A DNA stretch of 64,000 bases from JAWXBK01 sp040878185 (GCA_040878185.1 JBBDMS010000059.1:62001-126000), one strand, 5' to 3'; shown: positions 41,233 through 49,931, numbered from the stretch's first letter. Translations and numbers: made by a program. The notes: generated from the letters alone by a model not told the origin.

Positions 41233-42303
41233 TTATTGCCGGTAACCGGATTCGTAAAGATCGGTCAGCAGCGTGCAGTCGCTGCCGGTTTCCGGCTCCA
41301 GCGTCTCGGTCATCAGGCCGAACTTGATCCACCACTCGTTGGTCATGCGCCAGTGATCCGCCATCTGGCCGTTGGTCTGGCCGAAGGGCGGGTCGCCCGG
41401 CATCGAGCCGCAGAACCGCGCCGTTTCCTCGAACGTGTACGGATAGAGCCCGCCATCGAGGCCGGTACCGTCGGCACCGATCACCAGTTCGACATCCTCG
41501 ACGGTCATTTTCATGCCTTCGGCGATGATCTGGTTGCCCTCGGTCGGGTTTTCTTTCCACCACTGGATGGCGTCGTAGAGGGCCTGCATCGCCTTCAGCG
41601 CGACTTCGCGATTTTCGATGAATGCATCGCTCATGAAGAGCGCATCGGCGATCAGCGCGTTCTTTTCCCACTGCTCGTCGGCCGATGTCGCCATGATCTT
41701 CGAGCCTTCGACGGATTTGAGCGTATTGGCACCGAACGGCTCCCAGAACTCGGCTGCCTTCACGTCGCCGCCGATCATCGCCGTCGCCGCGTCGTCCATG
41801 ATCAGGTTGACATACTCGACTTCGGTGTAGGGCACGCCGTTCGCTTCGAGCCACATCGCCATATAAAGCTGCGCAAGACCGCCCTCGAGCACGGCAACCT
41901 TCTCGCCGCGCAGGTCTTGGGCGCTCTCGATGCCCGGCGCGACGATGATCTTGTCGGTGCCGTGCGAAAGATTGCCGTAGGCGACCAGCTTGATCGGAAA
42001 ATCTTCCGCAGCCGCAATCGGGGCGAACTCGATCGTGCTGTACACGATATCGAGCTGGCCCGACGAGGCGAGCGCGAACGATTCATAAGGATCTTCGATG
42101 GTCTGGTAGATGATCTCGAGATCGGGTGCGAGATTCTTCTCCTGCGCGATGAACCAAAACCCGTAACCCGGCCAGGTCAGTCCGGCCACGCGCACCTGGT
42201 CGGCCGCCGACGCTGCATGACCGCCGACAATCGCAAGAAACGCGGCGACTGTGAGTGCCGAAACGGCCCGCACGATCCGCGTCGTGACGATGTTGCTTTG
42301 CAT
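41233..42303 (-). CDS. ABC substrate-binding protein, NitT/TauT type
   Basis: A 356-residue binding protein with a Sec signal peptide (RIVRAVSALTVAAFLAIVGG, cleavage after ASAAD or nearby). The mature part begins VRVAGLTWPGYGFWFIAQEKNL, a typical NitT/TauT-type opening, and includes STIEFAPIAAAEDF. ATG 42303 follows GGGAGG. It is a paralogue of the protein at 52761. Placed with an ABC permease and ATPase directly upstream of the nickel ureohydrolase genes, it is the likely receptor for the guanidine-type substrate. Confidence 0.88.
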   Translation of the reverse strand: MQSNIVTTRIVRAVSALTVAAFLAIVGGHAASAADQVRVAGLTWPGYGFWFIAQEKNLAPDLEIIYQTIEDPYESFALASSGQLDIVYSTIEFAPIAAAEDFPIKLVAYGNLSHGTDKIIVAPGIESAQDLRGEKVAVLEGGLAQLYMAMWLEANGVPYTEVEYVNLIMDDAATAMIGGDVKAAEFWEPFGANTLKSVEGSKIMATSADEQWEKNALIADALFMSDAFIENREVALKAMQALYDAIQWWKENPTEGNQIIAEGMKMTVEDVELVIGADGTGLDGGLYPYTFEETARFCGSMPGDPPFGQTNGQMADHWRMTNEWWIKFGLMTETLEPETGSDCTLLTDLYESGYRQ

Positions 42304-42402
42304 ATCAAACCTCCCACTTCTGATACTTCTTTCTCGATAAACTCTGCCGTGCGCCGCCCCGTTCGGAGCGATGCGCGGGCAGTCGGCCAATACCGCAGCG
42401 CC

Positions 42403-43254
42403 CTAGTTGTTCCGTTCGTTGATGTACGGAAAGAGCAACTTGTGCGCGATGCGAAACAGGAAATCGAACAGCAACCCCAGAATGCCGATAACGAGGATAC
42501 CCGCCATGATCTTGTCGACATGCAGAAAACGCTTGGCGCGCATCATCACGGCGCCGATGCCGTCGGTCGCGGCGACGATTTCGGCGATGACCAGATAGGT
42601 CCAGCTCACCGCCAGCATCTGGCGCATCGCGACAACGATGTTCGGCATCGAGGCCGGGATCACCACCGTCCACAGCACCTGCCAGCGATTGCCGCCGAGC
42701 GTGACCGAGGTTTCGATCAGCTCCGTGCGCACCGATTTCACATGATCCATGATGAGCGTGATCAGGAACCACAGCACGCCGATGAACAGCAGCGCGAGCT
42801 TCTGGCTGTCGCCGGTGCCGAACCACATCAGCAGCAGCGGGATAAAGGACGGCGCCGGCAGATAGCGCCAGGCCGAGACCAGCGGATTGAAGAACGCCTC
42901 GACGCGCTTGAACGAGCCCATGAGGATGCCGAGCGGCACCGCGACCGCGCAGGCAAGGGCGAAACTGAACGCGATGCGATAGATGCTGACGCCGATGTCG
43001 ACGATGAACGCGTCTTCGACGATCAGCTCGTAGAGACCGACCAGCACCTTCTGCGGCGGCGGCATGAAGGTCGCGTTGACCCAGCCGAAAACCACCGCGA
43101 GTTCCCACAGCCCGAAGAAGATTACCCAGATCCCGATCCCGAGCAGGATGATCGAGCGCCGCGGAATCGATCTTTTGAACTCGAACCAGCGCTGTTTTCG
43201 AACCCGCGCCGGCCTTGCGGTGGCTGACAGATCGGCGGGCGTTATGGCGGTCAC
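42403..43254 (-). CDS. ABC permease, NitT/TauT type
   Basis: A 283-residue inner-membrane permease with about six helices; the EAA-type loop reads ETSVTLGGNRWQVLWTVVIP and the C terminus ends in LLFDFLFRIAHKLLFPYINE. The start chosen is GTG 43254 because it overlaps the regulator stop as GTGA; ATG 43266 is the alternative. The gene follows an Lrp regulator without a gap and precedes the binding protein by 99 bp, so regulator and importer share a transcript. Confidence 0.87.
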   Translation of the reverse strand: MTAITPADLSATARPARVRKQRWFEFKRSIPRRSIILLGIGIWVIFFGLWELAVVFGWVNATFMPPPQKVLVGLYELIVEDAFIVDIGVSIYRIAFSFALACAVAVPLGILMGSFKRVEAFFNPLVSAWRYLPAPSFIPLLLMWFGTGDSQKLALLFIGVLWFLITLIMDHVKSVRTELIETSVTLGGNRWQVLWTVVIPASMPNIVVAMRQMLAVSWTYLVIAEIVAATDGIGAVMMRAKRFLHVDKIMAGILVIGILGLLFDFLFRIAHKLLFPYINERNN

Positions 43255-43730
43255 GGGCGGCCCCATTTCGGCAGGCTTTTGTATAAGGCGAGCGCCATGA
43301 TCGGTTCGACCGAGGCAATGTCGGCCTGGCCGTAGCAATGCTCAAGCAGGAAGCGGCGCAGATCGACGTGATCCTTGCCGATCACCTCGACCAGGAGATC
43401 GTAGCGACCGGCCGCGAAAAGAACGTACGTGACGTTCTCGCAATCGATGAAGCGCTTGGAGACTTCGCGCGGATCGGCGCCTGCAGCTACAGTCAGCGCC
43501 ACCATGGCATAGCCTTCGTGGCCCAGCGCGAGCGGATCGGCGACGCCGATGATCTTGAGCACGCGCGCCTCGATCATCTGATGCACGCGGTTGCGCACGG
43601 TACCTTCGGAGGTACCGAGATCCTTCGCGATGTTGGAGAACGGCATGCGGCCGTCCTCCTGCAGCTTGGCGATGATCTTGCGATTGAGTTCGTCGGCGCC
43701 CAGCGCCCGCCGGTCTTCGGGCGAGGCCAT
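43251..43730 (-). CDS. Lrp/AsnC family regulator, copy 1
   Basis: A 159-residue regulator with a winged HTH (LNRKIIAKLQEDGRMPFSNIAKDLGTSEGTVRNRV) and a RAM ligand domain (GYAMVALTVAAGADPREVSKRF). ATG 43730 is preferred over 43856: GAGGAGG lies 11 bp upstream, Lrp proteins are normally about 150-160 residues, and codons of the longer form are A/T-rich at third positions unlike genes here. It is the first gene of the importer-ureohydrolase-urease series and probably controls it in response to an amino compound. Confidence 0.85.
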   Translation of the reverse strand: MASPEDRRALGADELNRKIIAKLQEDGRMPFSNIAKDLGTSEGTVRNRVHQMIEARVLKIIGVADPLALGHEGYAMVALTVAAGADPREVSKRFIDCENVTYVLFAAGRYDLLVEVIGKDHVDLRRFLLEHCYGQADIASVEPIMALALYKSLPKWGRP

Positions 43731-43839
43731 GGCGACTTCTTCCTCCTCGTGAGGAGGTACCAATGCGTAGACGTCTCTCAAGCCCAGTTCTCCCGGTCCC
43801 GGCTTCGTCGACGAGCCGGTGATTTTCCCGAAGGTTTCT

Positions 43840-43911
43840 ACGGAATTCGCAGACATGTCAACCGCCTGCTACCGGATTCTTCTTGGGAACGACGAATGTT
43901 ACGAATTCCGT
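43840..43911. promoter_or_regulatory. Inverted 10-bp repeats upstream of the Lrp gene
   Basis: ACGGAATTCG at 43840-43849 and its exact complement CGAATTCCGT at 43902-43911 face each other across 52 bp, 110-181 bp upstream of the regulator start at 43730. TTGACG, a good -35 box on the minus strand, abuts the distal copy. Paired sites roughly five helical turns apart suit looping or cooperative binding by an Lrp-type octamer. Confidence 0.4.
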
Positions 43912-43950
43912 CAATTTATTGTCGCGAGCGCGATATCCCCGGTGCGCGGT

Positions 43951-44964
43951 TCAGGTGCCGAGCGCATCCGCGAAGGCCCGGTCGAGAAAGCGATGGAATT
44001 CGGGCACGCGGCCGCCCGACGCGACGACGTGACCCCAGATCGAGGCGAACGGCCGGAACTCGGCGTTCGGCATGTGGCGCTGTTCGATCTCGTTGTCTTC
44101 GGGCGGGAAATAAACGTCGGTGGTGCAGGGAACGAGGATGGCGCGCGCCTTGATCGCGCCCAGCGCGCGCTCGAAGTTTCCGCCGTAACGGTCATTGGCG
44201 CTGATGTCGCAATGCTGCCAGGTCCAGATCTTGGCCAGCAGGTCGTTCGCATCCCGGTTGAGATGGTCCTGCTCCCAGTCGTCGAGCAGCGCTTCGACGG
44301 TCTCGAAGCCGAGTTCGCGATAGCGATGCTCGCGAAACCATTGTTGCGAGAACACCCAGCCGCAATAGGCCCGGCCGAACGCGCGCAGACCGCGTTCGGG
44401 CGGCTTCGCATAGTTGCCGCCATTCCAGTCGCCATCGGCCGTCAGCGCCGCCTTCACCCCGGCGAGAAACACATAATTATGCGGCGAGACGCGGGCCGAG
44501 GCGCAGAACGGCACGATCCCGCCGACCATGTCGGGATATTGCGCCGCCCATTGATAGGACTGGCTGCCGCCCATCGACCAGCCGGCAACCAGCGCGATCC
44601 GCTCGATGCCGAAACGCTCGGTCAGCAGGCGATGCTGGCAGGCGACATTGTCGAAATGCGTGATGTTGGGAAAGCGCGGCCCGTCGAACGGGGCCGGCAT
44701 GTTGCTCGGCGACGATGAGAGGCCGTTGCCGAACGTATTCGGCGAGACGATGAAATGACGGGCCGGATCGATCGCGCGACCCGGCCCGAAATAGGCTTCA
44801 TTCCGAACATGGGTGCCGGTGTAGAAGGTCGGCAGCACGACCACGTTGTCCTTGCGCGCGTTGAGCTCGCCATAGGTCTTGTAGGCGAGTTTGGCATCGG
44901 GCAGCGTCACGCCGTTCTGCAGCGTGACGCGACCCAGCGAAAAGACCTCGTAATCCGCCGTCAT
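43951..44964 (-). CDS. MetX-like alpha/beta-fold protein
   Basis: A 337-residue alpha/beta hydrolase of the homoserine O-acetyltransferase (MetX) superfamily. The nucleophile elbow is GWSMGGSQ, the acid is in PCTTDVYFPPEDN and the His is in IWGHVVASGG. The N-terminal DAKLAYKTYGELNA and PTFYTGTH stretches are family-typical. True MetX proteins are usually longer, so this may be an acyltransferase or a hydrolase. It lies 37 bp downstream of the glutamine-synthetase-like gene and 220 bp upstream of the Lrp start, on the same strand. Substrate is unknown. Confidence 0.8.
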   Translation of the reverse strand: MTADYEVFSLGRVTLQNGVTLPDAKLAYKTYGELNARKDNVVVLPTFYTGTHVRNEAYFGPGRAIDPARHFIVSPNTFGNGLSSSPSNMPAPFDGPRFPNITHFDNVACQHRLLTERFGIERIALVAGWSMGGSQSYQWAAQYPDMVGGIVPFCASARVSPHNYVFLAGVKAALTADGDWNGGNYAKPPERGLRAFGRAYCGWVFSQQWFREHRYRELGFETVEALLDDWEQDHLNRDANDLLAKIWTWQHCDISANDRYGGNFERALGAIKARAILVPCTTDVYFPPEDNEIEQRHMPNAEFRPFASIWGHVVASGGRVPEFHRFLDRAFADALGT

Positions 44965-45001
44965 CCGGCCCTCCCGGCCCCCGATCCGGACTGATTCCGG
45001 A

Positions 45002-46423
45002 CTAATAGAGGCGCAGATACTCGCGCACCTCCCAGTCGGTCACGGTCTGATGGTAGCGCTCCCACTCGTCCATCTTATAGCGCAGATACGAGTGAATGAT
45101 CTTGTCGCCGAGCGTCTTGCGCGCGAACTCGCTCTGCTTCAGGATTTCGCAAGCCTCAAGCAGATTGCGCGGCAGCCGCTTGATGCCGGCATTCCTGATC
45201 TCGTCGTCGGTCATCGAATAGAGATCGCGATTGAACGGCTTGCCCGGATCGATCTTGTTCACGACGCCGTCGACCATCGCCGCCGTCGTCAGGCCGAGCG
45301 AGAGATACGGGTTCATGCACATATCCGCAGCGCGGTTTTCGATGCAGTAACGGGTTTGCGGCAGACGCAGCATGGCCGAGCGGTTGTTGTTACCGTAGGT
45401 CATTTGAGTCGGTGCCCAGGTGACGGTGCCGCCCTCGAAGCCGCCGACGCGGGGCACGAGGCCGTTATAGGAATTCACCGTCGAGCAGGCGAGTGCGGTA
45501 ATAGCACCGCCATGCTTCAGCAATCCGCCCACTGCCAGATAGGTCTCGTCCGCCCAGCCCTTCTCGCTGCTGCCGAACAGATTGATGCCCTTCTTGTCGG
45601 CCGGCTGCAGCGAGGTGTTCATATGCGCACCCGAACGCCAGTCGCCGGTGGTCGGCTTCGGCATGTAGGTGATGAACAGCCCGTGCTTCTTCGCGATCTC
45701 TTTCAGGAGAACGCGCAGGAAGGCAAAGCGGTCGGCCATTTCGAGCACGTGGGTGTAATGGAAATCGAGCTCGAACTGCGAATAGGCGCCTTCGCAGACC
45801 ACGTCATGCATGCCCCAGCCGAGCTGCTGGAGAATGTCGATGCAGTCGCCGAGGAAGCCCATCGAGTTGACCGAATATTCGATGTCGTAGCCGAAGGCCT
45901 GGCGGCGTGGGCGCAGCGCGCCCGGCTCGCGCGGATCGTCGTCGAAGGCTTTGACCGGCTGGCCGTTCTCCCAGCGCATCACGATGAACTCGGGCTCGAC
46001 GCCGGCATAGCAGGCATAGCCCGCCTTCGCCGCGTCGCGCACGATGCGCTTCAGGATCTGGCGCGGGCAGTTGTAGTAGGGCTTATCTTCCCACCAGAGA
46101 TCCGCGAACATCCACGCGGCCTTGCGGTCCCACGGACAGATCACCAGCGTATCGAGATCCGGCACCGGAATCTGATCGGAGTCGGACGCACCCAGCTCCG
46201 GCACGAACGACACGGAATGGACGGCGAATTGCGGCCCCTTGCCGGCACACAGCAATTCGAAATCCTCGATCGGCACCGGCTTGGTCTTTGGGATACCGAG
46301 AAGATCGATCCAGCATGAGTAAACATACTTCACGCCGGCCTCGACGAGTTTCGCTTTGGCCTCTTTCACGCGTTCCTTGTCGGGCAGCGATTCGGCCAGA
46401 TTTTGCGGGTCTTTCAACGACAT
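45002..46423 (-). CDS. Glutamine synthetase family protein (GlnT/PuuA-like)
   Basis: A 473-residue ATP-dependent ligase of the glutamine synthetase fold. Visible elements are the metal-binding GVEPEFIV, SGAHMNTSLQP, the ATP/phosphate loop NNNRSAMLRLPQ and ENRAADMCMNPYL. Length and divergence point to a gamma-glutamyl-amine ligase or type III-like enzyme rather than the housekeeping GlnA. It could glutamylate an amine such as methylamine, dimethylamine or a polyamine, or simply trap ammonia released by the urease system. The upstream neighbour is an Lrp regulator (71-bp gap). Confidence 0.85.
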   Translation of the reverse strand: MSLKDPQNLAESLPDKERVKEAKAKLVEAGVKYVYSCWIDLLGIPKTKPVPIEDFELLCAGKGPQFAVHSVSFVPELGASDSDQIPVPDLDTLVICPWDRKAAWMFADLWWEDKPYYNCPRQILKRIVRDAAKAGYACYAGVEPEFIVMRWENGQPVKAFDDDPREPGALRPRRQAFGYDIEYSVNSMGFLGDCIDILQQLGWGMHDVVCEGAYSQFELDFHYTHVLEMADRFAFLRVLLKEIAKKHGLFITYMPKPTTGDWRSGAHMNTSLQPADKKGINLFGSSEKGWADETYLAVGGLLKHGGAITALACSTVNSYNGLVPRVGGFEGGTVTWAPTQMTYGNNNRSAMLRLPQTRYCIENRAADMCMNPYLSLGLTTAAMVDGVVNKIDPGKPFNRDLYSMTDDEIRNAGIKRLPRNLLEACEILKQSEFARKTLGDKIIHSYLRYKMDEWERYHQTVTDWEVREYLRLY

Positions 46424-46477
46424 TGCCTATTCCTCCCAGGCTTCTGGTTCGATTTCGTTCGGATGATCGGCCAAACG

Positions 46478-46505
46478 CGCTCAGGCGAACACGTTCAGGC
46501 GAGCG
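46478..46505. repeat. Imperfect 14-bp tandem duplication at the Lrp 3' end
   Basis: CGCTCAGGCGAACA is followed directly by CGTTCAGGCGAGCG. The second copy spans the stop codon (46495-46497) of the Lrp gene. Confidence 0.6.
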
Positions 46506-47073
46506 CGCGTTTCAGCAGAAACTGGTTTTTGTACATGGTGAGGCCGGTCATCACCTCGACCGAGGCGATATCGCTCTGGTCGAAGCAGTGGCGCTCGAGA
46601 AAAGTCATGAACTGGTCGCGCGAATCGGCAACGATCTCCACCAGCAAATCGTAACGGCCGGACACCCAGATGATGTAGACGACCTCAGGATGCGGCACGA
46701 GCCGTTCGGCCAGGCGCTTCGGCGTGCTGCCCGGTGCGACCTTGATGCCGATCATCGCATCGGCGGTGTAGTTGATCGACGTCGGATCGGCGATCGCAAC
46801 GATGCGCAACATGCCGGATGCCTTCATCCAGTTGACGCGGTTGCGCACCGTGCCTTCCGACACGTCGAGCGCATCCGCGATATCCTTGAAGGGCAGCCGC
46901 CCGTCGTCCTGGAGCAGGCGCACGATTGCCTGGTTCAACTCATCGGTCGGCGAGGCGAGCACGGCCGACCGCGGCAGGTCCGAGCGCAGCGGCGTTTCGG
47001 CGTCGGCGGCGGCTGCACCCGCCGCGCGTTTGCGGCGACGCCCTGCGCCCGATTTCTGGCTGCTCTCTGCCAT
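46495..47073 (-). CDS. Lrp/AsnC family regulator, copy 2
   Basis: A 192-residue regulator. The HTH (LNQAIVRLLQDDGRLPFKDIADALDVSEGTVRNRV) and RAM domain (DAMIGIKVAPGSTPKRLAERL) are standard, but residues 1-45 form an Arg/Ala-rich extension (GRRRKRAAGAAAAD) with G+C-rich codon use, so it appears genuine. Such basic tails can add non-specific DNA contact. It heads the unit with the glutamine-synthetase-like and MetX-like genes and is paralogous to the regulators at 43251 and 50793. Confidence 0.88.
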   Translation of the reverse strand: MAESSQKSGAGRRRKRAAGAAAADAETPLRSDLPRSAVLASPTDELNQAIVRLLQDDGRLPFKDIADALDVSEGTVRNRVNWMKASGMLRIVAIADPTSINYTADAMIGIKVAPGSTPKRLAERLVPHPEVVYIIWVSGRYDLLVEIVADSRDQFMTFLERHCFDQSDIASVEVMTGLTMYKNQFLLKRALA

Positions 47074-47173
47074 GCCCTGCCCCCGCGCCCTGGCGTCCGG
47101 AAAAATGGCGGAATCCCTCGGGAAGCCGCCTGCTCATTCCGCAGGATTCTGCCGAGATGGATGCCTAAGTCAA

Positions 47174-47216
47174 TATGGAACTCTCTCCAGAGCTATATTT
47201 TCAGCAAAATTCCATA
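47174..47216. promoter_or_regulatory. Inverted repeat in the AT-rich leader of Lrp copy 2
   Basis: TATGGAA (47174-47180) and TTCCATA (47210-47216) flank a 29-bp AT-rich spacer about 100-145 bp upstream of the regulator start at 47073. This is the only AT-rich part of the 261-bp gap between the Lrp gene and the HpaB-type gene. It is a candidate promoter/autoregulatory site. A G+C-rich 14-bp palindrome (47262-47275) nearby is of unclear meaning. Confidence 0.35.
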
Positions 47217-47334
47217 ATCCATTGCGGAAAAAGCAATTCGTTGGCAGGGCTGAGTTAAAGGCGCGGCCGGCCGCGACGGAACGGCGGGGCCGGGAACGGG
47301 ACTTCGCGCAAGGACGGGTTCGACGGGTGAGAGG

Positions 47335-48858
47335 TCAGGCGATGCCGGCGCGCCGTTTAATGGCGGCGACCGCGGCGCTGCGATCGTAGACGCGATAGAG
47401 CTCTTCGCGCAGCGCCGGCGCCGGCGTCGCGTTGATGTTCTCGAACAAAGCGAGCCGCATCGCGCTCGGGCTGCAGGAAATATCCCAGACCAGATTGAAC
47501 AGGCGATTCTTGTCGCGTGCCGAGAGCTTGTGCCCCGGCAGATACGCGTCGAGCAGCGGGCCGACGTCGGGCCGGTCCCAGGTCGCCTGCGGCACACGGC
47601 CGATCAGCCCCTGTCCGCTCAGTTCGCGCAGGATCTGCATGATGCGTGGATAGGAATCGATCGAATGCAGGCGGCCGGCGGTGACGAACACATGGTCGGG
47701 CAGCATCACGCCGCTTTCGGTCGGCGTCGCGCGTTCGATCGCCGCGGTCATCATGCCGCGAAGAGTGGCGGCATAGTGGATCACCTCGGCGACCAGCGCG
47801 CGCACCGCCGGAATGTGATCGGTGCCGAGCGCGTCGACGATGAGCTGGGCGACGCCGGCGAAGATTTCCGCGCGATAGGAAAGCCGGCTTGCGATCTTCC
47901 AGAACGCGAACTGGCCGAGGATGTTGTAGACGGACGCGATCTTCGGATTGCGATAGCTGAAGACATACTCCCACGGAATGAACACGCGATCGAAGATCAG
48001 GATGCCGTCCGATTCCTCGCCGTCGGCATCGAGCGGATGGTCCTCGGACCCTTCGTTTCCGGTCGTTGTCGCCTCGCGCAGCAGGAGCCGGAGCCCCGGC
48101 GCGTTGGCGGGAATAGCAGCCCAAAACATGCATTCCTCGGGCATGCCCGGCACCGGCGGCGGCATCGAGATCGAGCCGATATTGCCCTGCGCCATCGCCG
48201 AATTGCCGGCCTTCGCGCCGGAGACGACGATCCCGTCCTTGCGTTCCTCGACCACGCGCAGCCGGCTCGGCCGCTCCGCCATCGGCATCTTGCGGTCGAC
48301 CTGCACGTCGATGATGACATCGGCGCTGGCCAGATTGTGCCGCGCGCCGACTCGCAGGAAGTTCATGATCTTGTCGTGCGCCTCGGGCTCGTCCTGCCGG
48401 ATCAGATGATCCCAGGCGACGAACGAGATCGCCTTGACCGGCCCGTAATCGACCGGCCGGCCGAAATTGCCGAAGGTCATCGACGTGCTGCATTTGATCA
48501 GATCGTCGTAGCGCCAGAGATCCTCGATCGTGCGCGGGACCATCCAGGCGGTCGAGATGCGCTCGCCGGAATCCGGATCGATCGTCGTCAGCCGGTCCTG
48601 CGTTTCGGGTGCGTGCTGCGCATCGAAATATTGCGCGAGCCAGTCGATGCCGCGACGGAGCGTCGGCTCGGTGGTGACGTCGGCGACGTCGCGGCCGTTG
48701 ACGATCACATGCCGCCCGTCGCGCAGGCTCTCGCGGAACTGCGCCCCGGTGCGGAGATTGGGATGCTCTCCCATGCGCGGAACCGGCCGGTTGACCACAA
48801 ACTCGCGATGGTCCCGCGTCTCGCCTGCATCTTCCGGCATCGAATCCTCGTCCCCCAC
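47335..48858 (-). CDS. HpaB-family FADH2-dependent monooxygenase
   Basis: A 507-residue member of the 4-hydroxyphenylacetate 3-hydroxylase (HpaB) family, which uses reduced FAD from a separate reductase to hydroxylate phenols or related compounds. Family traits are ISTAWMVPRTIEDLWRYDD, DRVFIPWEYVFSY and the late FNLVWDISCSPSAMRLALFE. No reductase (HpaC) gene is adjacent. ATG 48858 is used; Met7 (48840) is an alternative. It is divergent from a LysR gene that probably controls it. The substrate is not determined. Confidence 0.87.
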   Translation of the reverse strand: MGDEDSMPEDAGETRDHREFVVNRPVPRMGEHPNLRTGAQFRESLRDGRHVIVNGRDVADVTTEPTLRRGIDWLAQYFDAQHAPETQDRLTTIDPDSGERISTAWMVPRTIEDLWRYDDLIKCSTSMTFGNFGRPVDYGPVKAISFVAWDHLIRQDEPEAHDKIMNFLRVGARHNLASADVIIDVQVDRKMPMAERPSRLRVVEERKDGIVVSGAKAGNSAMAQGNIGSISMPPPVPGMPEECMFWAAIPANAPGLRLLLREATTTGNEGSEDHPLDADGEESDGILIFDRVFIPWEYVFSYRNPKIASVYNILGQFAFWKIASRLSYRAEIFAGVAQLIVDALGTDHIPAVRALVAEVIHYAATLRGMMTAAIERATPTESGVMLPDHVFVTAGRLHSIDSYPRIMQILRELSGQGLIGRVPQATWDRPDVGPLLDAYLPGHKLSARDKNRLFNLVWDISCSPSAMRLALFENINATPAPALREELYRVYDRSAAVAAIKRRAGIA

Positions 48859-48989
48859 CTCGTCTCGTGGTTCGTTCCGTTACTGGTCCCGCGACCCGGT
48901 TGGCGCCCCTTCCGGGTACCGGAAGGCAAGGATTGCAAACGAGGGCATGATATAGAAATATAATTATCAAATAGAATGGATCAGGAATC

Positions 48990-49910
48990 TTGATAGACTT
49001 CTCGCTCCGGGCCCTGCGCTATTTCGCGGCCGCGGCCGAACGCGGCAATGTCACGCTGGCCGCGCGGGCGCTGAACGTGTCGCAGCCCTCGATCTCGCTG
49101 GCGATCGCCCAGCTCGAGCGCTCGCTCGGCGTCCAGCTATTCGTGCGCCAGCATGCGCGCGGTGTCGCCCTCACCCCCGCCGGCACCGAGGTCTTGCGCG
49201 AAGTCCGCAAGCTGCTGTCGCAGGCGAACGATTTCTCGGCCAATCTCGCCGGCGTCGGCGAGGCGTTGCGCGGCACGCTCTCGATCGGCTGCCTCACCTA
49301 CCTGCTGCCGCGTTATCTGGGCGGCATCATCAGCGGGTTTACCGCGCGCCATCCCGAGATCGAGCTCGCCTTCCGCGAGGGCGACCAGGCGGCGCTGCAG
49401 AACGGTATGCTCGACGGCGAGATCGAGGTCGCGCTCACTTACGATCTGATGCTGCCGCGGCGCTTCGCCATCGAAAGACTGCTGGCCTTGCCGCCTTATG
49501 TGCTACTGCCGGCCGGGCACCGGCTCGCGCGGCGTCCGGCCATCTCGCTGCGCGACATCCATGCCGAGCCCTGCGTGCTGCTCGATTTGCCGATCAGCCG
49601 CGATTATTTCGCGGCGATCTTCGGTGCGCTGCAGCTCACGCCGCAGGTCCGCTATCGCACCGCCTCGGTCGAGGCGGTGCGCAGCTTCGTCGGCAACGGG
49701 CTCGGTTTTTCGATCCTCAACCACCCGTCGCGCACATCGACGACCTATGACGGCAGACGCACCAAGGCGGTCGCGCTCACCGACAGCCTGCAGCCCGCCT
49801 GGATCGCCGGCGTGCATCTAGCGGACCATCGGTTGCGGCCGGCGGCGCTCGCCTTTCTGTCGTTCGCGCGCGAATTCTTCGGCGAGGAAGGACGCGCGCC
49901 GGCGGATTGA
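48990..49910 (+). CDS. LysR family transcriptional regulator
   Basis: A 306-residue LysR protein with an N-terminal HTH (ALRYFAAAAERGNVTLAARALNVSQPSISLAIAQLE) and an effector domain starting GTLSIGCLTYLLP. The start is TTG 48990 (sequence MIDFSLRAL as translated); AGGA at 48983-48986 is close and no in-frame ATG exists. It faces the HpaB-type gene across 131 bp that include an AT-rich core (about 48949-48976), the expected place for a LysR box. It likely activates the monooxygenase. Confidence 0.9.
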   Translation: MIDFSLRALRYFAAAAERGNVTLAARALNVSQPSISLAIAQLERSLGVQLFVRQHARGVALTPAGTEVLREVRKLLSQANDFSANLAGVGEALRGTLSIGCLTYLLPRYLGGIISGFTARHPEIELAFREGDQAALQNGMLDGEIEVALTYDLMLPRRFAIERLLALPPYVLLPAGHRLARRPAISLRDIHAEPCVLLDLPISRDYFAAIFGALQLTPQVRYRTASVEAVRSFVGNGLGFSILNHPSRTSTTYDGRRTKAVALTDSLQPAWIAGVHLADHRLRPAALAFLSFAREFFGEEGRAPAD

Positions 49911-49931
49911 CGCCGGTTCGACAGCAGGAGA

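Noticed and set aside
40249..43950. Guanidine riboswitch (ykkC, mini-ykkC or ykkC-III type) in the leaders of the importer and hydrolase genes
   Set aside because: I looked for the conserved ACGR hairpin pairs and the ykkC core in the gaps at 40249-40301, 42304-42402 and 43731-43950 and saw none. A covariance-model search would be decisive.
47262..47275. 14-bp perfect palindrome CGCGGCCGGCCGCG
   Set aside because: Fully G+C and lacking a T-tract or nearby start; such palindromes are expected by chance in this composition, so it is not called a terminator or operator.
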